A DNA stretch of 64,000 nucleotides from assembly GCF_013201935.1 (NCBI RefSeq), contig NZ_CP053833.1:1550001-1614000 (forward strand). The letters are read 5' to 3'. Shown here in pieces: positions 61,007-64,000 of this stretch; the first letter of the stretch is position 1, and every line of letters starts with the position of its first letter. The notes beneath the pieces are model-generated. The model had not been told where the DNA came from, did no database searches, and saw only the letters and a program-made list of their open reading frames with translations. The position numbers and the translations under genes are program-made. The stretch is from Arcobacter cloacae. GTDB taxonomy: Bacteria > Campylobacterota > Campylobacteria > Campylobacterales > Arcobacteraceae.

Positions 61007-61033
61007 TGTACAATTTTTGTAAAGAATTGTACA
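61007..61033. promoter_or_regulatory. Inverted repeat TGTACAATT...AATTGTACA upstream of acnB
   Basis: Perfect 9-base arms (61007-61015 and 61025-61033) with a nine-base centre, covering the -35 to -60 area of the acnB promoter. The 15 bases TGTACAATTTTTGTA occur again at 61131-61145. Confidence 0.5.
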
Positions 61034-61125
61034 AGTTTTAAAATTTGTGAATGAAAGTTACAATTAATCTATTTAATATGGTTAAAATAAATAATTCATA
61101 CTTGATATTTATAGGACCAGCATTT

Positions 61126-61152
61126 AACAATGTACAATTTTTGTACATTGTT
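61126..61152. promoter_or_regulatory. Second TGTACAA palindrome / hairpin before the thioesterase gene
   Basis: AACAATGTACAA (61126-61137) pairs with TTGTACATTGTT (61141-61152) around TTT; then TTTATTATT. In form it is a terminator on the plus strand, but no plus-strand gene lies upstream, and it repeats the 15-base element next to acnB, so an operator is more likely. Confidence 0.5.
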
Positions 61153-61219
61153 TTTATTATTTGTTCAATATATTTTTTATATATTTCTTTCTTTAAATTT
61201 ATAAAAATAAGAGAAACTA

Positions 61220-61660
61220 ATGATTAAAGAATTAGAAAAAAAATTACATGATGAAATACCACTAACCAAATTTATGGAGATAAAAATAACAGATTATAAT
61301 AATAACTACTTAATCTCACAAGCTCCACTTAATATAAATATAAACGATAAAGGTACAGCTTTTGGTGGAAGTTTAGCAACAATAAATATTATTTCTTCTT
61401 GGGGTTTATGTTGGATTATTCAAAAAGAGTTGGGTTTTAATAGTAACAATATAGTTATAATAAAAAATGAACACTCTTATAAAAAACCAGTAACTAAAGA
61501 TATTGTTTGTTTTACTACAAAACCCTCTTTAGAAGAGATAGATAAATTAAAAAATAAACTTTTATCAAAAAAAAGTGCTTCAATAAAAATAGAATCAAAA
61601 ATCATAGAAGATGGTGAAATATGTGTAGATTTTACTGGTTATTATGTGATTAAAATATAA
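61220..61660 (+). CDS. YiiD-C-type hotdog thioesterase
   Basis: A 146-residue cytoplasmic protein of the YiiD C-terminal (thioesterase putative) family: LHDEIPLTKFMEIKITDY at the start, then the hotdog helix block NDKGTAFGGSLATINIISSWGL (near 47-68, Gly-Thr-Ala-Phe-Gly-Gly-Ser), and INEHSYKKPVT-type strand (NEHSYKKPVTKDI near 90). Substrate unknown, probably an acyl-CoA or acyl-ACP. A weak ribosome site precedes the ATG. It converges with the diguanylate cyclase gene and overlaps its 3' end by 11 bases. Confidence 0.82.
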   Translation: MIKELEKKLHDEIPLTKFMEIKITDYNNNYLISQAPLNININDKGTAFGGSLATINIISSWGLCWIIQKELGFNSNNIVIIKNEHSYKKPVTKDIVCFTTKPSLEEIDKLKNKLLSKKSASIKIESKIIEDGEICVDFTGYYVIKI

Positions 61661-62645
61661 TATCTTTTACTGTTATTTGATTCTTTTCATTATTTTTTGA
61701 CTTATATAAAAGCTTATCAACTTCATGATAAATTATTGAAGAGTTAATCTCTTCTTTAATACTCAATAAATTTGCTAAACCAATAGAAATTGTTAGATAT
61801 TCATAATTTGATTTTTTTGAAGCTTTGATTTTTAGATTTTCTACTTTTATTCTAAGATTTTCAACAAGTAAAAAAGCATCTTTTTGTTCTTTTACTTCAA
61901 ATAAAATAGCAAACTCTTCTCCACCTATTCTAAATACATAATCATTTATTCTATTAAAACTCTCTTTTAATATCTTAGCCACTTTTTGTAAAGCTATATC
62001 ACCTTCGTGATGTCCAAAACTATCATTATAATCTTTGAAAAAATCTATATCTATAATCGCAAATGAAAACTTTTGTTTATGTCTTGATAAAGCATTTAAT
62101 TTTTTTTCTAAAATATTTTGGAAATGCCTTCTATTATATAATCCTGTTAAAGAATCAGTTATACTTAACTCACTTAGTAATCTATTTTTTTCATCCAACT
62201 CTTCTAAAGCCTTTTTATAATCACTAACATCAAGCATAATTCCAACTAAACCTACTATTTCATCTTCCATAACAAAAGATGATTTATAAAAATGAAAATA
62301 TCTATCTTTTGAATCAGCACATCTCACTTTTCCTTCATAAAATTGCTCTTTTGAAGTCAAAAAAAGTTCTCTATCCTTTTCATAATATACATCTGCATTC
62401 TCTTTTGGAATAACATGAGGTAAATCATAAAGAGTTTTTCCAATAATCTGCTCTTTTGGTATTCCTAAAATTATTTTTGAAAAAGCATCATTACAATGTT
62501 GATAAACTCCATTTTTATCTTTGTAAAACATAGGATTAGGAATTACATCAAATAATTTTTTTAAAAATACATCATTAAATTTTGCTTCTTTTTGTAAAAA
62601 CGCAATTTTAAGGCTCAATTCCTCATAACTTGCTATTTTATTCAT
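61650..62645 (-). CDS. PAS-GGDEF diguanylate cyclase
   Basis: A 331-residue soluble enzyme that makes cyclic di-GMP. A PAS domain spans about 25-140 (VIPNPMFYKDKNGVYQHCNDAFS), a short coiled coil connects at 140-160 and the GGDEF domain fills 160-331 (DSLTGLYNRRHFQ, DIDFFKDYNDSFGHHEGD). The active site is intact as GGEEF (near 243), and the product-inhibition site RxxD is present as RIND five residues before it. The PAS ligand is not evident. Monocistronic. Confidence 0.92.
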   Translation of the reverse strand: MNKIASYEELSLKIAFLQKEAKFNDVFLKKLFDVIPNPMFYKDKNGVYQHCNDAFSKIILGIPKEQIIGKTLYDLPHVIPKENADVYYEKDRELFLTSKEQFYEGKVRCADSKDRYFHFYKSSFVMEDEIVGLVGIMLDVSDYKKALEELDEKNRLLSELSITDSLTGLYNRRHFQNILEKKLNALSRHKQKFSFAIIDIDFFKDYNDSFGHHEGDIALQKVAKILKESFNRINDYVFRIGGEEFAILFEVKEQKDAFLLVENLRIKVENLKIKASKKSNYEYLTISIGLANLLSIKEEINSSIIYHEVDKLLYKSKNNEKNQITVKDIIF

Positions 62646-62711
62646 CTCTTTCCTTTATTTATCAAGAAAAATATATTATTTACTTTTCATTCAACCATAC
62701 TACAATTATGA

Positions 62712-63017
62712 TTAATAACTATTTAATAACATTTTATTTTCTATCTTTCTATCAATAAATGTATAAACTATAAATAAAATAACCAACCATATAAAATAAA
62801 TTATCTCTTTTGAAGATTGATTTTGAAAATAACTTAATATAAATAAAGAACTTATTATCACAAAAATTAGTGATAAAAATATCCATAAAAAATATATCTT
62901 TGTATGTTTTATTTTTAGTTTTGAAAAGCAATTAGGACAGGTATGTTTACCAAATAAAGAACTAAAATACCTTTTTGTTGTTAGTTCTATTTTTTGGTTG
63001 CAATTGGGACATTTCAT
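62712..63017 (-). CDS. Small zinc-ribbon membrane protein
   Basis: A 101-residue protein. CPNCNQKIEL (3-6) and CPNCFSKLKI (27-30) form a zinc ribbon of two CxxC knuckles; two membrane helices follow at about 42-63 and 72-90, ending in a charged tail. This order is seen in several small proteins of unknown role. No operon partner is clear; the DUF6161 gene ends 34 bases upstream on the same strand. Confidence 0.75.
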   Translation of the reverse strand: MKCPNCNQKIELTTKRYFSSLFGKHTCPNCFSKLKIKHTKIYFLWIFLSLIFVIISSLFILSYFQNQSSKEIIYFIWLVILFIVYTFIDRKIENKMLLNSY

Positions 63018-63050
63018 AAAAATTTACCTTGTTTTTTTGATTCAATCATA

Positions 63051-64000
63051 TTATCTTTTAAATGAACTTACTATATCAGCAACAGTTACACTTGTTTCAT
63101 CTTTTATTATTCCATGATTTGTTTGCCTAAAAATATTATCTAAAATCACTTTTCTGTCAGTTTCTTGGAAACCTTTTCCATCTTCTAATAAAACAAGATA
63201 TGTATTAATCATAATAACTCTTTCATTCGCATCTACTGCTAAATGATAATTACTAAGCATTATTTTTACTAAAATTTTCATCATCCAAACCATAATTGTA
63301 GTAAACATAATAAATATAATGTAATTAAAAAATGATGCACTATGAGCAATCTTAGTTATTGCATCTGGCAATTCTTTCCCTATTAAATCAGTTGTATTAG
63401 TTATAAATAATCCAGTATGATTAATCAAATAGAATGTAGTTGCTATTAGGCAAATAGCAATAAATATATTTATTCCAAAATAAATTAAATATTTTTTATT
63501 ATATTTTTCTGTTTGTTTTTCCCAATAAGTTGTTGCTTGTTTAAGTTCTATATTTTTAAGAACAGCTTCTTTTGCATTTTCAAATTCACTTTCCAAAGTT
63601 TTTGATTTTTCTAATACTTCACTAACTTGAGCAAATTCTGTTTCTCTTTTTTCAAAAAGATTTTTTAACTCACTAAATTGTCCTAAAACTTCAAAATTCT
63701 TTTTTTCTAAATCTTCTATTTTTGATTTTAATATACTATTTTCTGATTCATTAGTAGAATCTTCTTCTTTATAATATCTCTCTGAAAAATCTTTCTCATC
63801 TGGCTTTAGATTTTTTTCTTCAATACTAAATAATATATTTTGATAATCAATTATTACATTTATGGCATCTAGTAATTGTACTTTATAACGGATTATTTCA
63901 TTTTCATTTTCAGTCTTTAAAATAAATGTTCTTAAAGAGTTGTTAAATTGATTCAAATATAAAGAATCACTTAAAAGTGTTAATCCTTCTTTATTTTTAA
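63051..64000 (-). CDS. DUF6161-like coiled-coil membrane protein, 5' end outside window
   Basis: The frame stays open to the window edge (a TTG at 63956 is not needed as a start; upstream codons continue without a stop), so about 315 C-terminal residues are visible. A coiled coil (about 80-150 of the visible part: NSILKSKIEDLEKKNFEVL, LKNLFEKRETEFAQVSEVL) is followed by two membrane helices (IYFGINIFIAICLIATTFYL and FFNYIIFIMFTTIMVWMM), then an amphipathic end (YLVLLEDGKGFQETDRKVILDNIFRQ). The last block is characteristic of DUF6161. Function unknown. Confidence 0.7.
   Translation of the reverse strand, partial: KNKEGLTLLSDSLYLNQFNNSLRTFILKTENENEIIRYKVQLLDAINVIIDYQNILFSIEEKNLKPDEKDFSERYYKEEDSTNESENSILKSKIEDLEKKNFEVLGQFSELKNLFEKRETEFAQVSEVLEKSKTLESEFENAKEAVLKNIELKQATTYWEKQTEKYNKKYLIYFGINIFIAICLIATTFYLINHTGLFITNTTDLIGKELPDAITKIAHSASFFNYIIFIMFTTIMVWMMKILVKIMLSNYHLAVDANERVIMINTYLVLLEDGKGFQETDRKVILDNIFRQTNHGIIKDETSVTVADIVSSFKR

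Overview
The window is AT-rich and gene-dense, and I read it as the chromosome of an Arcobacter-like Campylobacterota (Aliarcobacter or Arcobacter sensu lato). The reasons are the campylobacterial gene order FN3 lipoprotein-trmB-ftsE-ftsX-envC, a periplasmic quinone-reactive hydABCDE hydrogenase operon, the long campylobacterial form of TrmB, a dapD of the family seen in this group, and codon use dominated by A/T. The genus rests on sequence feel, not on a search. I found no rRNA, tRNA or CRISPR array.

Layout. 1-6042 (+): division and cell-wall block (end of an FlpA-like FN3 protein, trmB, ftsE, ftsX, an EnvC-like degenerate LytM protein), then yaiI and a DUF234-type protein. 6039-7826 (-): ABC-F ATPase. 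7936-15940 (-): five-gene accessory cassette, in transcription order a stand-alone domain resembling the FtsZ C-terminal half, a WYL regulator, a RapA-like SNF2 helicase, an SF1 helicase with nuclease-like ends, and a DUF2971 protein. I think it is an undescribed, probably defence-type system. 16070-20459 (-): dapD, priA, a pseudopilin with an apparent AUA start, two small proteins, a TerB-like protein. 20525-25187 (-): hypB-C-D, a MazF-type toxin-antitoxin pair, a MazG-like gene, hypE-A. 25322-28329 (-): nickel ECF transporter nikK-M-L-Q-O. 28708-31196 (+): chemoreceptor and a protein derived from an IS1595-type transposase. 31216-42125: household and hypothetical genes (flavoprotein, DUF481, radical SAM, DUF945-like, thiI, FHA, K+/H+ antiporter). 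42256-46190: a plus-strand Usp gene facing a minus-strand Usp / PII-like / CBS / DUF1538 module. 47026-58255 (-): TetR regulator, cytosolic sensor-type [NiFe] hydrogenase, hydABCDE and hypF. 58369-60945 (-): acnB. 61220-64000: thioesterase, diguanylate cyclase, zinc-ribbon membrane protein, DUF6161 protein cut by the window edge.

How the parts work together. About 20 genes serve hydrogen metabolism: Nik imports nickel, HypA-F build and insert the NiFe(CN)2CO centre, HydABC oxidises H2 in the periplasm and reduces quinone, HydD matures HydB, and a second hydrogenase without signal peptide or C-terminal tail is probably an H2 sensor. The TetR-type gene that leads the sensor operon, and a recurring palindrome TGAAT-N4-ATTCA upstream of hypB and hydA (with a half site before the TetR gene), suggest one regulon. 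Three genes (DUF234, pseudopilin, TetR) have no ATG/GTG/TTG where homology demands a start, but have an AUU/AUC or AUA codon behind a good Shine-Dalgarno sequence.
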